The notes under the pieces were generated by a model. The model was not told the origin of the DNA. It made no database searches and was given only the letters and a program-made list of their open reading frames with translations. Positions 24,160 to 36,104 of a DNA stretch of 64,000 nt are shown piece by piece; within the stretch, counting starts at the first letter, position 1, and each line of letters starts with the position of its first letter. Made by a program: the position numbers and the translations under genes. The DNA is taken from assembly GCA_963995525.1 (NCBI GenBank), contig OZ023205.1:68823859-68887858 (forward strand), written 5' to 3'. The DNA is from Escarpia spicata (lineage: Eukaryota; Annelida; Polychaeta; Sabellida; Siboglinidae).

Positions 24160-24535
24160 TTGTTTCCAGCACTCGGCAACGTTCTATTAACTGACTAGAC
24201 TGTATATATGTAATGTGGTTACAATGTTATGATCTTATAAGGTCTCATTTAACTAGTCAGCTTTTTGAGAACATTATCGCCAAGCTGACCTTTCTATTCT
24301 GGCACTGAAGGAGGTCACTGCCAGGGTGCATGTCGTCCTCAGTCGTTCTGTTATGTCCCAAATTAAGATGGGTCCAACATTAACGTGATCTTGGAGACAC
24401 AAGGGATACAGTCCCCAGTGTTGATAGCCAGGTTCTTACACCTAATATACATGCCTGCCCTGTCCAGGTTTCAAACTCAGAGTGCTGGCATGCCAGGCGG
24501 ATGTGCTACCACTACACTATCGCATGTTCTCTTGT
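24160..24535 (-). mobile_element. tRNA-derived SINE, copy 1
   Basis: On the minus strand an A box TAGTGGTAGCAC (24503-24514) is followed by a B box GAGTTTGAAACC (24468-24479) and a body of about 300 bases ending near 24160. The whole segment is homologous in the same orientation to 42359-42760: shared blocks include TCTAGTTGTTTCCAGCAC, ATTGCCAAGC, TGCCAGGGTGC and CTCCAAG/CTTGGAG. The promoter head plus a second copy supports a SINE transcribed by RNA polymerase III. Confidence 0.75.
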
Positions 24536-24539
24536 ACAC

Positions 24540-25315
24540 TGGTCAATGGTTACCAAACCATATAGCTATGCATATGCACCCATAATACTGGACACACACA
24601 ATGTCAAGCCAAACTCATCGGAGCATCTACTGCTGCCTTAGCTAAGAACTCAAATTAGCACTGCTGAGTAGATATTAGAACAATCAATCACAGAGATCAA
24701 ATACTTAATTAAACAAGAAAAGTTCACCTGGTCCTAAGTCTCAGATGTAGGCTGTTGACGACTTGTCGTGATATTTACTATTATATGTATGCGGACAGAC
24801 TACACACAGATAGTACAGCAGTAATATCTAGTATTTATCAGTTATAATGATGTCAACTCAAAATCAATTACAATTTACAGAATAACGATTCGACTTAAAA
24901 ATACCAATTCCAAAATGTGTACAAATTCCAATTCCACGTTGAAATAACAGTATATGATACAATACAATAGATAGTGTTGAAATTACAGAGTATTTAAACA
25001 GATACTTTGACATGATATCCACAATAAGCTCCGGATCAGTTAACCAATGTCTTTGTATTCTCCCTAAATGTACAGTGATTGATAACAGTGACCTATAACA
25101 CAATAAATATCTTAACAGCGCTTTTTTAGTTTATTTATTGATGCCATATATATTTTACCAATATTCTTTGTAGAGTGCACATTTTTTAAATGTCATCTAT
25201 TCATTTTTTTATTTATTGCAACTGAACAGATGGTGAAATTAGATGAAACTGTAATGAAGGAAATATTAAAAATGAAGATAGGTGGGAGATGACCATGGGA
25301 GCCAGGACACATACA
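24540..25315. other. No recognised feature
   Basis: AT-rich sequence without recognised repeats or frames. Confidence 0.4.
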
Positions 25316-25570
25316 GAGAATGAGGGAGGAGAGATCGACAAACAGAACATGGACAACAGAAGACAGTGCCAGTGGTAAAGGAGAAGACCAAAACTATGTG
25401 GAAGGTTAAGTTGAAGAAAGATTTGAAAAGAGTAAGTAGGTGTTAACAGCAGTGATTAGAACAGAATGTGAGAAGATCTGGAGACAAATTGTTCAGAGCT
25501 GAACAGAATGTGTGATGTTGTTGCAACCTGCAAGGGGTTTTGGACTTTTGGGCAAGAAGAAGATGTCTAA
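25315..25570 (+). pseudogene. LINE 3' end (RTE-like) scrap
   Basis: Frames around 25330-25500 read, with frameshifts, RRRPKLC, then LKKDLKRV, NSSD-like and EDLETNC/GDKLFRAE. The order (R.RP..RW, K.DLK+, D...W+.I...) is the extreme C-terminus of many RTE-type LINE polyproteins. The catalytic parts are absent. Confidence 0.5.
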
Positions 25571-26670
25571 CAACAGCTAATCAGTGATTTGGCTTTCTAC
25601 AAGTCACATGAGGTTACGACTCATTATGAGTGGTGCAATCAAGGTAGATGTCAGTTGTAACTGTTCAACCTTCTAAGCAATATCCTATGAGTTTGTGCGG
25701 CTCCATGAAGTGTGTTCAGCCAGTGGGCAACAGCAGGGTACCACTGCAAAATCACTCACATTCCCTACTTCTGCAAATAGGTAACTACAATTCTATCACC
25801 ACATTATTTGTTCTTTTCTATTTACAATCAGTCTGAACATACAAATATTTGTTAGTATGTCATACGGCCAAGGAGACTCCTATGCAACATAATGTTGGTA
25901 GCATCTAGGAGCCAACGTTGCCATTAATTAATACAAAAACAACAAGAGCTATTCAATGTTACTTTACCTGTGAAGTGCACTAAATACAGGTAACACAAAG
26001 TTCACACACTATCAATATAAACTGTCAATTTTATCGTTATAATAAGATGACAATGTCTATTCATCCAGACAATGAAAAGTCTGTTTTAGCATCAAAGGAA
26101 ATGAGACCCCACTTCACATGTAAAAAAAAAATACAGATGACTTCAAATATTTTGTTTAACCTGCTTCCGACTACAAGATAATTAATTCCACCTGATAGTG
26201 ACTGCAGAACACCTGTCAATAATTTCTTTTTTTCTGTCAAGTTTTTTTCAAAATCCTTCATGAATGGTTGTCTACATACCACAACATAAAAATCAGTATC
26301 TATGCAGGAAATTGGTGCCAGATGTCTGTGGTAAAAACCATATTCAGCACAGAAATATGGCTAGTTAACAAGTGTGTTTTTTGTCTTTATTTGCTACATG
26401 GCATAGAAGTTTCATACAAGTGACAATGTAGATATTGACTCTTGCCGCTCCTAATTTGAGCTTTGTTGAAAGATTACAATGGGTACATCTGCTGTCACTG
26501 ATTAGCCAATGCTTCAAAACTTCAGTCAAAATTACACCATACAGAATACATTTTTGACAAAATCATTCTGCAAATTGACCAAACACAGGTGTTTACAGAA
26601 CTGATTCTTCTTGCATGTTATAATAAAAATTGTTCATGTAAATCAGCCTTATTTAAGCAAAATTCTGCAG
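25570..26670. other. No recognised feature
   Basis: AT-rich, with no frames or repeats that can be supported. Confidence 0.4.
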
Positions 26671-26675
26671 ATCTA

Positions 26676-26810
26676 TTAGAATGTTGAGAAAGTGATATAT
26701 ATATATATACATAAGATATACAGAAAGTGACAGATATACAGCTCTGTATATAGAGACATATATATACCTATATATGTCACTATATATCTGTCACTTTCTC
26801 AACATTCTTA
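26676..26810. repeat. Inverted repeat with TA core abutting the gypsy fragment
   Basis: The left arm TTAGAATGTTGAGAAAGTGA (26676-26695) and the right arm 26791-26810 are reverse complements at 19 of 20 positions. The loop is rich in TATATA and holds another copy of GAAAGTGACAGATATA near 26730. The gypsy coding fragment begins within 20 bases of the right arm. Confidence 0.8.
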
Positions 26811-26826
26811 TATATATATATATATA

Positions 26827-28625
26827 GTGAAAGACATGTTGACATCGACGCCAGCTTTAGCCTACTTCAATCCAACCAAGCCAATAACCTTGAGTGCAGA
26901 TGCCAGCAGTTATGGCATCGGTGCAGCTCTCTTCCAGGAACATGATGGCCTGCTGAAACCAGTGGCTTTCTATTTCTGCACACTGACCTCAAGTGAAACA
27001 AAGTATGCTCAAATTGAAAAGGACTGTCTCGCAGGTGTCAGGACTTGTTCACATTACTCACTGATCACAAACCTTTGGTTCCACTCATCAACACTCAGGA
27101 TCTTGACAGAGTCCCTGTGAGATGCCAACGTCTTCTCATGCGTTTGAGGAGATTCGACGCCAAAGCTGAACATGTCGCAGAGAAACATCTGGTAGTTCCA
27201 GACATACTGTCACACAGTCCCATGACAATCAGTGAAGTTGTAACAACAGAAGAAGATGTCGAACTGTTCGCCAATCTAATCGAAACCACCAGACCAATTT
27301 CTGATGCTAAGATCCAGAAGATCAAGCAAAGACCCAGATCTCCAGGCAGCCATGAGATTCACAAAGCATGGTTGGCCAGATCGTCGCCAGGCGTTCCAGG
27401 ATCTGTGGCAGATTACTTTGATGCACTTAGTCAACTATTGGTGTCAAACGATTTGCTCTTATATCGTGACTGAATCATCATTCCTGTTGCACTACAATCT
27501 TAAATGCTAGACAACATCCCCGAGGGACATCAGGGTGTGACAAAATGCACTGAATATGCCAAGATGACTGAGTGGTGGCCAGGTAATTCGAAAGGGATTG
27601 AGAGAAAAGTTGCAACGTGTGACTTTGGCCAGATCTATTGATTGTCTCAGCAAAAGGAGCCATTGAAAACATCCACATTGCCTCTAAGAACTTGGCAGAA
27701 GGTATCTGCAGACCTCTTCCAAATCAAGCAACAACAGTACTTGGTCGTGATGGATTACTGTTCATGTTACCTGGTAGTCGTGCATCTCCTGAACATTTTG
27801 AGTGCTACGATCATTGGGAAAATGAAAAACATGTTTGCACGATGGGGTGTGCCGGAAGAAATTGTTTCAGATAACAGGTAATGGAACACAATTCACCTTC
27901 GTAGAGTTGCAGTGCAATACAACTGTGTGTGTTCCTTCATCAGTCCGCACTTTCTGCAGGCTAACAAACAAGCCGAAAGTGGAGTGAAAATTGCCAAGAG
28001 AATTGTATCTCAAGAAGATCCATTCTTGGGACTAATGGCCTACTGTTCAACTGCAGTCTCAGCTATGGGTGTAAGTCCAGCACAGCTAATGATGACAAAT
28101 GAGGTTAAACTTACCTGTACTTGGAAGAAAGCTCAATCCAAAGTGGCCAAATAGTCACGAGATACGGAAAGCCGATGAAAAGGCAAAACAGAAGTATCAT
28201 TCCAACTTCAATCGACGACACTGTGTGCGTTCCTTGCCTGACTTGGAACCAGGGGATAAAGTCAGAATCAGATTGGATGGTGAGAAGGGCTGGACGACTA
28301 TTTCTACAGTAAAGAATGCAGAACTAACCCGCTGATCGTATGTGGTTGAGACACCACAGGGTACGTATTAAAGAAACCGTTGCCATCTTCTGCTCACTCC
28401 ACGAGTAACACAACTGTCCAGGATTGTCGAACCAGCCGGACATGACTGAAATAGTGGCCGACGTTTCAGCCGCAGCAACAGCAGCAACAGCAATTCAGTC
28501 GACTGTGCAGCCAACTGAATCTAGTGAGAAAAATCCTGATCAGCCATCGACTCCAGCGAAAATGTCATATGGAAGATCTGTCCATAGACCATTAAAATTT
28601 CAAGACTGTGTTAAACAAACTGTTG
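26827..28625 (+). pseudogene. Ty3/gypsy pol remnant: RNase H, zinc-binding, integrase and C-tail
   Basis: Broken plus-strand frames cover the second half of a Ty3/gypsy polyprotein. RNase H: TLSADASSYGIGAAL, a QIEKDCLAG block and LLTDHKPL, split by a frameshift near 27040. Integrase zinc-binding region near 27525-27640: GHQGVTKC and WWPG are visible, but the first His position reads Pro and the last Cys (CDFG) reads Gly. Integrase core: KVSADLF and VVMDY (first Asp), VPEEIVSDN (second Asp) and NKQAESGVKIAKRI (Glu). A C-tail ends GRSVHRPLKFQDCV. Gag, protease and reverse transcriptase are missing upstream, where a TA-rich hairpin begins. At least five frameshifts or stops make it inactive. Confidence 0.88.
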
Positions 28626-28639
28626 TAGCCCGAATACAT

Positions 28640-29110
28640 TACATTGAACATATTTCATTTTGTGAACTGTATTACGAGAGTGACAATCTCAACGACAATG
28701 ACTTTGAATCAAAGACAGTGATTTTATTAATCGTGTTCTTATTGAAACTACAATCTCTTCAGTTCTTGTTGAATGTCTTCTATCAAACTGATGTTATTTT
28801 GTGCTTAGTGTTTGTAGAGTTAAACAACAGCCGAGCATGTTACGATGCCAGTTCAGGCTCGTCTGTGTACTGCGAAATGTATTCGTACCTCTGAATGCGC
28901 AGCCACATACAGGCGCTTCCATGTGTACTGCCAGCCATGTGTTCAAAACTAGAGTTTGTGTGTTCGTTAATAAAACTGATTGTTCCTACGTAAACAGTGT
29001 TAGTGTTCAACATACTCAAGACAGTGACACAGTATGCATATTTGGTCTGCCTATGCTGCCCTTGGGAATATATATATATACATATGGGCATATCCACACT
29101 GTGCTGTGAC
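28640..29110 (+). other. Possible 3' LTR remnant of the gypsy copy
   Basis: Downstream of the pol tail a stretch from about 28838 (TGTTACGATGCC) to 29031 (CAGTGACACA) begins with TG, ends with CA and contains AATAAA near 28971. That would be a short LTR. No second copy in the window confirms the ends. Confidence 0.3.
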
Positions 29111-29975
29111 ACACTGGGCTTTATAAGGAACATTTGGAAATGCTGATTTGGACGGCTAAACAAACAGTTATGTTCCATTTTTTGGATACATCAGTCATAA
29201 AAAAGATTTGTTGTGCATTGTTGCTTATATCAGTAAGTGGGCAAGCAACTGGAATGAGGGGGGCTTATATAACTGTGGTCAGTGTCTTTCTGCAGCCTTG
29301 TGGTATTAATCACATTACGTTGATAAACAGTCTTCTTGCAAAATTGTCCACCTTTCTTTCAAAACTTCATTTCATCTGTTTATATCTGCAAGTTAATCCG
29401 CTGAATATGCCGATAAATTGATGTTATTGTAAACACAAAACTGATGTTGACAACTGTCACTTTTCATAGGAATGCCGCGCCTCTCGCTATCTTGATAGTT
29501 CATTTTCAATTTGATAGGGCGACTTCTCCGTCACCCGCTGACAGGTAGAGCCATGAAAGACAAAATTTTGCTCAGATAGTACAGCAGGGACAGCCTCCTT
29601 AATGGAACCTTGTGGCAATAGAAGAGACACTAGAGCAATAACAATTAAAGTGGCTGTGACCACCTGTACTCAGATCATCTAGTGGTGATTGAGAGACAAC
29701 AGTGGCTGTGGTGACAGTATCACAATCAGAGGTCACACAGTCCTGTGCCCTTCAAATCACAGCATGGTAAGATGAAAGCAACATACAATGTCTGTAGTAA
29801 CAGACAGTGTCTGTAGTAACAGACATTGTCTGTGGTTGACTCACTGAAATGTATAAAAGATCATTGGCTAACTGATACACAGTTAGTTGGTGTTTTTTGG
29901 GGTACTTAAAATTCCAAAATTTTCTAAACATGTCCAAACATATTGGTTAGTTAATTATCTTTTAGATCTCAATAC
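29110..29975. other. Mostly featureless; short palindromic pair at 29785-29835
   Basis: The only structure seen is TGTCTGTAGTAACAGACA, an inverted repeat with a 4-base loop, present twice in a row around 29790-29830. Confidence 0.55.
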
Positions 29976-29977
29976 AG

Positions 29978-30115
29978 AGTACATCATATTGACAGTACAG
30001 TGTACATCGTATTGACAGTACAGTGTACATCATATTGACAGTACAGTGTACATCATATTGACAGTACAGTGTACATCATATTGACAGTACAGTGTACATC
30101 ATATTGACAGTACAG
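29978..30115. repeat. 23-bp minisatellite x6
   Basis: The unit begins TGTACATCATATTGACAGTA; six copies, one with CGT for CAT. Confidence 0.95.
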
Positions 30116-30119
30116 ATTG

Positions 30120-30770
30120 ACAATAACACTTTTAAAACATATTAACACAGCTTTTAAATGGCAATTAGTAACATGCTAAAAATAACTCATTAACAATTGT
30201 TGTATGTATAATCCGTTAAGTTTATACCAAATTAGGTAATCTGAGATAGTACGAGTTTGCAATAAGGTTAAATGATTATACAGTTGTATTTAGTTAATAT
30301 TAGAGGTCATGCTTGAATTGCATTTATTCTGCTCATCAGATTTCATTCATTTCATAAGGCAATTGCACATATACTGTATCAACTGCATCATAACATGCTA
30401 GCTAGTTCATTTGTACAACTTTTATTTTGTTTTGTAACAGCGAAATCAGAAAAACTGAACTGTTTGATTATTTTTAATAATTGAAAACGTGGTCCTACTC
30501 TATAATAAAATTTTTGTTCACACAGTCTTGTGAGTTGCCCAATCAAAATAGTCAGTCATTCTATCAATGATTTTAACAAAAGTACACATTCATTCATATT
30601 ATAAACTGACAACACATACTACTTAAACTATTCACACAAGTGCTACAAATCTCAACACCAACAAACCTGATTTGCGATTAGTGTAGGTCACTACATTATA
30701 AAAGAAGCATTCGTGCAGATGCTTTATTAAAAGCAAACTTTCTCTCGATTTTGCATCTTTGGGTAGTAAA
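30120..30770. other. No recognised feature
   Basis: AT-rich, no frames. Confidence 0.4.
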
Positions 30771-30774
30771 GGTC

Positions 30775-31035
30775 TAACAAAATTAGGGTGGCAATTTGTA
30801 TAAGGATGATAAGTTTACCAAATTCAAAATGGCCGCCCACCATGTAAATTGTGCCAATTTTCCATTAAACTGAGATTTTTAATAATTCCTTACATGTTCA
30901 TAATGGTGTCTGGAACACTTACTATTGATAATTTCCATTTATATTAATATGTGAATCTCTTACATGTATGTACATGTGAGCGCTAGTGGAGGTAGGCCAT
31001 CTTGAATTTCAAAATGGCGGTAAAAAAAATGGGAA
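30775..31035 (+). repeat. Dispersed repeat with ATGGCCGCC ends, copy 1
   Basis: Blocks ATTAGGGTGGCAATTT, GATAAGTTTACCAAAT, GCCCACCATG, AATTCCTTACAT and GTAGGCCATCTTGAATTTCA recur in the same order on the opposite strand at 36105-36375. Identity is high at both ends and lower in the middle. Confidence 0.8.
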
Positions 31036-31039
31036 TTAG

Positions 31040-31850
31040 GAGTTCTATCTATATTTTATCATCGTTAAATAAATTGAGAAAAACACTTTTATCAGTCAAT
31101 GTATTCTTTACATTAAATATGTTATATAGGTTGGACAGACTGTCATGGTAGCAACATTGATGTATCTGTGAAATAACTAAGCCTAATTTAGTTATGTACA
31201 AATTCCTGACATCTTAAGTATTTGTGTGCATTGTATAACAATATTAGTGTCATAAGTTGTAGTCCATGACACAGGATTGGTCAAAACTACCAAAAGGGAA
31301 AACGTTTCGACAATGCTTCCATTTGGCTATACCAGCTGTTTATATTGTTTCACTGTGGCCATTTTGAATTAAATATCATTGTCTTCCAAACCCAACATTT
31401 TGTGTGTATTCTTCCTCGTTGTTTGTTGTTGTACATGGGTATAGACACACATAACACCATTGAACAGATCTTTATCTCATTCCTTTCTATTGTTTTCTAT
31501 CAGCAGCCCCGTCTCTACATCTTTCATATTTTCCGATCTTTTCATATTTCTCATCACAGTCCTTTATAACAGCCGGAATCGTGATCTTCCCATGTTCTCG
31601 CATCCTTGGTGTTATTTCACCTCTGCTTGCTTTACTAGTTTACCTGCATCCATTCTTATCAAGTTCCCATTAGGATGTAGTGCATGCCAACCTTACAATT
31701 TTTTTGGATCAGTCTTCATTCCTAAATTTTTATAGTATGTATGATGTGCCAAGTTTATGTCGTACAATATTAACCAGATATACATATGTATAATCAAATA
31801 TGTTGTAAGCAGAATGTACATCATGTTGTACTTGCACATATCTGACAGTA
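31040..31850. other. No recognised feature
   Basis: Only short frames; no motifs. Confidence 0.4.
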
Positions 31851-31859
31851 TGCTATGGC

Positions 31860-32260
31860 ATGAATTGGTTGACATTTCAGGTGTGACCAGACATATCAAC
31901 TCTTCTGACAAACTGTGCAGTTGACCAACTGTAGGCACTTCACAATTCTATTTCAAAGGGTAGGCTGCAGGCATGACTGAATACAACCAAAACATTTAAT
32001 CCTTTAGAAGGATTTGTATGATTCTGTGCAAACACTAGCAGTGAGAAACCAATAAAAGTAAATTGCAGTTAGCCATTGTCCAGGTATGACCAGGCCAGAT
32101 CTGAACCAGGCATATGAAGACTCTTCTGGCAAACTGTGAATAAAACCAAAGGATTTAATCCTTCAGAAGGATCTAGCAGTGACTGGCCAGTGAGCAGTGA
32201 GATACCAATAAAAGTAAATTGCAATTATGCTACCTATAAAAGTAAATTGCAATTAGCCAT
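31860..32260 (+). repeat. Diverged tandem duplication of ~210 bp
   Basis: The order GTGTGACCAG, TCTTCTGACAAACTGTG, TTTAATCCTTTAGAAGGAT, AGCAGTGAGAAACCAATAAA, AGTAAATTGCAGTTAGCCAT (31875-32075) repeats as ATGACCAG, TCTTCTGGCAAACTGTG, TTTAATCCTTCAGAAGGAT, GTGAGATACCAATAAA, AGTAAATTGCAATTA (32085-32230), with a short third piece. It is probably a SINE-like or satellite unit. Confidence 0.7.
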
Positions 32261-32439
32261 GGCTGATGTGCTGGGATTACTGACCAGTGCACCAGAGTTT
32301 CTGAGATTATTGACTTACAAATGGTTTCTATTCATGAATGGTTGCATGCATGTATATATACAGCTATATATGTATATACATACCCCTGGTATATATATAT
32401 ATATATTATTGGTTTCTCACTGACTGTTTACAAATCTTA

Positions 32440-35400
32440 AAATCCACAAATCCCACAGCTTTGCATAATCAAAATCCTTTTAAGACCTCATACTTACCAT
32501 CGTAACTCCAGGTCATTCTTTCCTCCAGGGTTTAGTAGTTCCTTGAAGTAGCTGTCCCACACCTTCGACACTCGTTCTTGTTCTGTCACTAATTTCCCAT
32601 TTCTAACCTTGACCACCATCCCACCTTCGCTCCTTACTATTCTTATCCTTGTCTCAGACCAGTTTGTATAATAATGGTCTTTCTACCATCCTCGTTTAGC
32701 TTGCTATACACGACACATATGCGTTCGTATTTCTCTTTGCCTTATCAGCAGCTGTCTTTGTTGTTTTCTTCTTCTACCAATATTTGGGCATCAGCCTTGC
32801 ATCCGGCTGATCTACTCTCTCTTCCATCTTCTTTACTGCCTTCAAGGTTTCCATCTTTTCGCACACTGCCTCTGTAACTTCATTTGTTAATAAACATTGG
32901 TAACTACTCTGTGACAGTCCGCCCTTTCCCTGTGCTCTTCCACTAAGCTCCGCTGTAGTTCACACAAATGCTTCGTTGTATTTCTCCATACTTCCTCAAA
33001 ACCACCAACTTCGTCACTGACCTCTTTATATTTAAATGCTCCTAGTAATCAACAGTGAGATTGTATTTATGACTCTGTCACTTAATATACCTGCTGTCCA
33101 AGGTCTTGATTTGTTTCTTCTGCGTACGCACACCGAACACTGCTGGGTTGTGCTGTGTCGTGACTGCTCTTCACCCGCCAAAGCTTTACAATTCTTATTC
33201 CCCCATAGCTGCTGCTTCTGCACTATCAGCAGATCTAATTCTGTCTTGTGTCGTCCACTCCTGTATGTGATCTCGTGATTCCCTCATTTCTGGGAGAAAG
33301 TGATAGCCACTAGTAAACCATCTCTGCCCACCTTCTCTATCGCAGCTCTATTCCTAGCTCCACATTCTTATCTGCCAACACTCTCCTCTTCACCTGGTTC
33401 CCGACTTCAACATGTGTCTTGAAATCTGCTATAATACACAATATCACTTCCAGGGCAAAACCTGTCCAACCATCCTCTCCATAGCATCCTTGAATTACTG
33501 TTTCTCTGCATCCATCCTTCCTGTATGTGGCCCACATACAGAAATAACAAACATCAACTGTTTTCTATTCATTCGCTATGCATCCATCCCTCCTGTATGT
33601 GGCCACATACAGAAATAACAAACATCAACTGTTTTCTATTCATTCGCTATGCATCCATCCCTCCTCTATATATGGCCCACATACAGAAATAACAAACATC
33701 AACTGTTTTCTATTCATTCGCTATGCATCCATCCTTCCTGTATGTGGCCCACATACAGAAATAACAAACATCAACTGTTTTCTATTCATTCGCTATGCAT
33801 CCATCCTTCCTGTATGTGGCCCACATACAGAAATAACAAACATCAACTGTTTTCTATTCATTCGCTATGCATCCATCCCTCCTGTATGTGGCCCACATAC
33901 AGAAATAACAAACATCAACTGTTTTCTATTCATTCGCTATGCATCCATCCCTCCTGTATGTGGCCCACATACAGAAATAACAAACATCAACTGTTTTCTA
34001 TTCATTCGCTATGCATCCATCCCTCCTGTATGTGGCCCACATACAGAAATAACAAACATCAACTGTTTTCTATTCATTCGCTATGCATCCATCCCTCCTG
34101 TATGTGGCCACATACAGAAATAACAAACATCAACTGTTTTCTATTCATTCGCTATGCATCCATCCCTCCTCTATATATGGCCCACATACAGAAATAACAA
34201 ACATCAACTGTTTTCTATTCATTCGCTATGCATCCATCCTTCCTGTATGTGGCCCACATACAGAAATAACAAACATCAACTGTTTTCTATTCATTCGCTA
34301 TGCATCCATCCTTCCTGTATGTGGCCCACATACAGAAATAACAAACATCAACTGTTTTCTATTCATTCGCTATGCATCCATCCCTCCTGTATGTGGCCCA
34401 CATACAGAAATAACAAACATCAACTGTTTTCTATTCATTTGCTATGCATCCATCCCTCCTCTATATATGGCCCACATACAGAAATAACAAACATCAACTG
34501 TTTTCTATTCATTCGCTATGCATCCATCCCTCCTGTATGTGGCCACATACAGAAATAACAAACATCAACTGTTTTCTATTCATTCGCTATGCATCCATCC
34601 CTCCTCTATATATGGCCCACATACAGAAATAACAAACATCAACTGTTTTCTATTCATTCGCTATGCATCCATCCCTCCTGTATGTGGCCCACATACAGAA
34701 ATAACAAACATCAACTGTTTTCTATTCATTCGCTATGCATCCATCCCTCCTGTATGTGGCCCACATACAGAAATAACAAACATCAACTGTTTTCTATTCA
34801 TTCGCTATGCATCCATCCCTCCTGTATGTGGCCCACATACAGAAATAACAAACATCAACTGTTTTCTATTCATTCGCTATGCATCCATCCCTCCTGTATG
34901 TGGCCCACATACAGAAATAACAAACATCAACTGTTTTCTATTCATTCGCTATGCATCCATCCCTCCTGTATGTGGCCCACATACAGAAATAACAAACATC
35001 AACTGTTTTCTATTCATTCGCTATGCATCCATCCCTCCTGTATGTAGCCCACATACAGAAATAACAAACATCAACTGTTTTCTATTCATTCGCTATGCAT
35101 CCATCCCTCCTGTATGTGGCCCACATACAGAAATAACAAACATCAACTGTTTTCTATTCATTCGCTATGCATCCATCCCTCCTGTATGTGGCCCACATAC
35201 AGAAATAACAAACATCAACTGTTTTCTATTCATTCGCTATGCATCCATCCCTCCTGTATGTGGCCACATACAGAAATAACAAACATCAACTGTTTTCTAT
35301 TCATTCGCTATGCATCCATCCATCCTGTATGTGGCCACATACAGAAATAGCAAACATCAACTGTTTTCTATTCATTCGCTATGCCATCACTATGCGCCCC

Positions 35401-35600
35401 TTCCATCTAACCACTCTGACCGCCGTCTTACATACTGTTTCTCTTCTGATATAATGACGCCTGAATTGTTTGTTCCATCTCCTCATGCATACAGTAACTC
35501 CACCATCATCCTTGTTCTGCCTCTCTTCCGCTTGGTCTCTTGGATGCATAATACCTCCAGTCGTCTTTGACTGACTTTGTGTATATGTAGCTATTTAAAT
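32440..35600 (-). pseudogene. LINE polyprotein fragment (endonuclease to linker), interrupted by a minisatellite
   Basis: Read on the minus strand. It starts near 35560 with LEVLCIQETKRKRGRTR and NNSGVIISEE, the N-terminal part of an apurinic-type endonuclease (IQET..). It then enters the 72-bp array, which still encodes part of the same domain. Past the array come DAEK, ADFKTHVEVGNQ (equivalent to the DFN.HVG.GN block), LADKN, and EWTTQDRI (equivalent to the ..QVD.IL block). The linker before reverse transcriptase is visible at 32520-32640: VVKVRNGKLVTEQERVSKVW and DSYFKELLNPGG. Many stops and frameshifts are present, and the reverse transcriptase itself is missing. The clade is not fixed. 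Confidence 0.65.
33500..35385. repeat. 72-bp minisatellite, about 26 units, derived from LINE endonuclease sequence
   Basis: The unit recurs every 72 bases (24 codons), with a few 71-base units and some with TCTATATATGG. Each unit contains TGTATGTGGCCCACATACA; in the 71-base variant this is TGTATGTGGCCACATACA, a perfect 18-base palindrome. On the minus strand the unit reads RKQLMFVISVCGPHTGGMDA, which continues in frame into the flanking endonuclease remnant, so the array grew from transposon coding sequence. Plus-strand frames of up to 253 codons exist only because the unit length is a multiple of three and one frame lacks stops. Confidence 0.95.
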
Positions 35601-36100
35601 AGGTATGTAGCATCCTATTAAAAAATTCCCTCCAACTGTTTTCATGAAGGTATATGTGCAACATGAACAATATTTATTTACTTGATTGTACTTGCTACCA
35701 CATTGGCATTTGATGTTATTTAAATAATTATTGTGCTTTTGCAAAACTATCGGTCTCTAAGTTCGGCCAGCGGTATAATAAACATATGACATGCAGATAT
35801 ATTTGTTTGTCTTTTGTTTTGTCTTAAAATATGAACAAAGTTTATATGGAGTGGACGAAAGTGATGTATAGTGTATACGGCATGTTGATTCACATGAAAT
35901 TTGTATTTATAAGATGGACAATCTCAATGACACTCAGACGGCAAACTTAAAGCCAACTATTCCGTAATGAGTGGTGATATTCGTGCTGGATGCCATCTTG
36001 GATTTGCAACCCTATTTATAAGTATTTTCAAACTAACGAATACTTTCAGGATACAAAGAAGCACTGGTAAAAGAAGAGTGCATATTGAACATAGTAATAC
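35600..36100. other. No recognised feature
   Basis: AT-rich, apart from CATCTTGGATTTG near 35991, which resembles the neighbouring dispersed repeat. Confidence 0.4.
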
Positions 36101-36104
36101 AATG

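Noticed and set aside
33578..35279. Plus-strand frames of 130-253 codons with a 24-residue repeat
   Set aside because: They are produced by a 72-bp tandem unit that happens to lack stops in those frames; the meaningful reading is the minus-strand LINE remnant.
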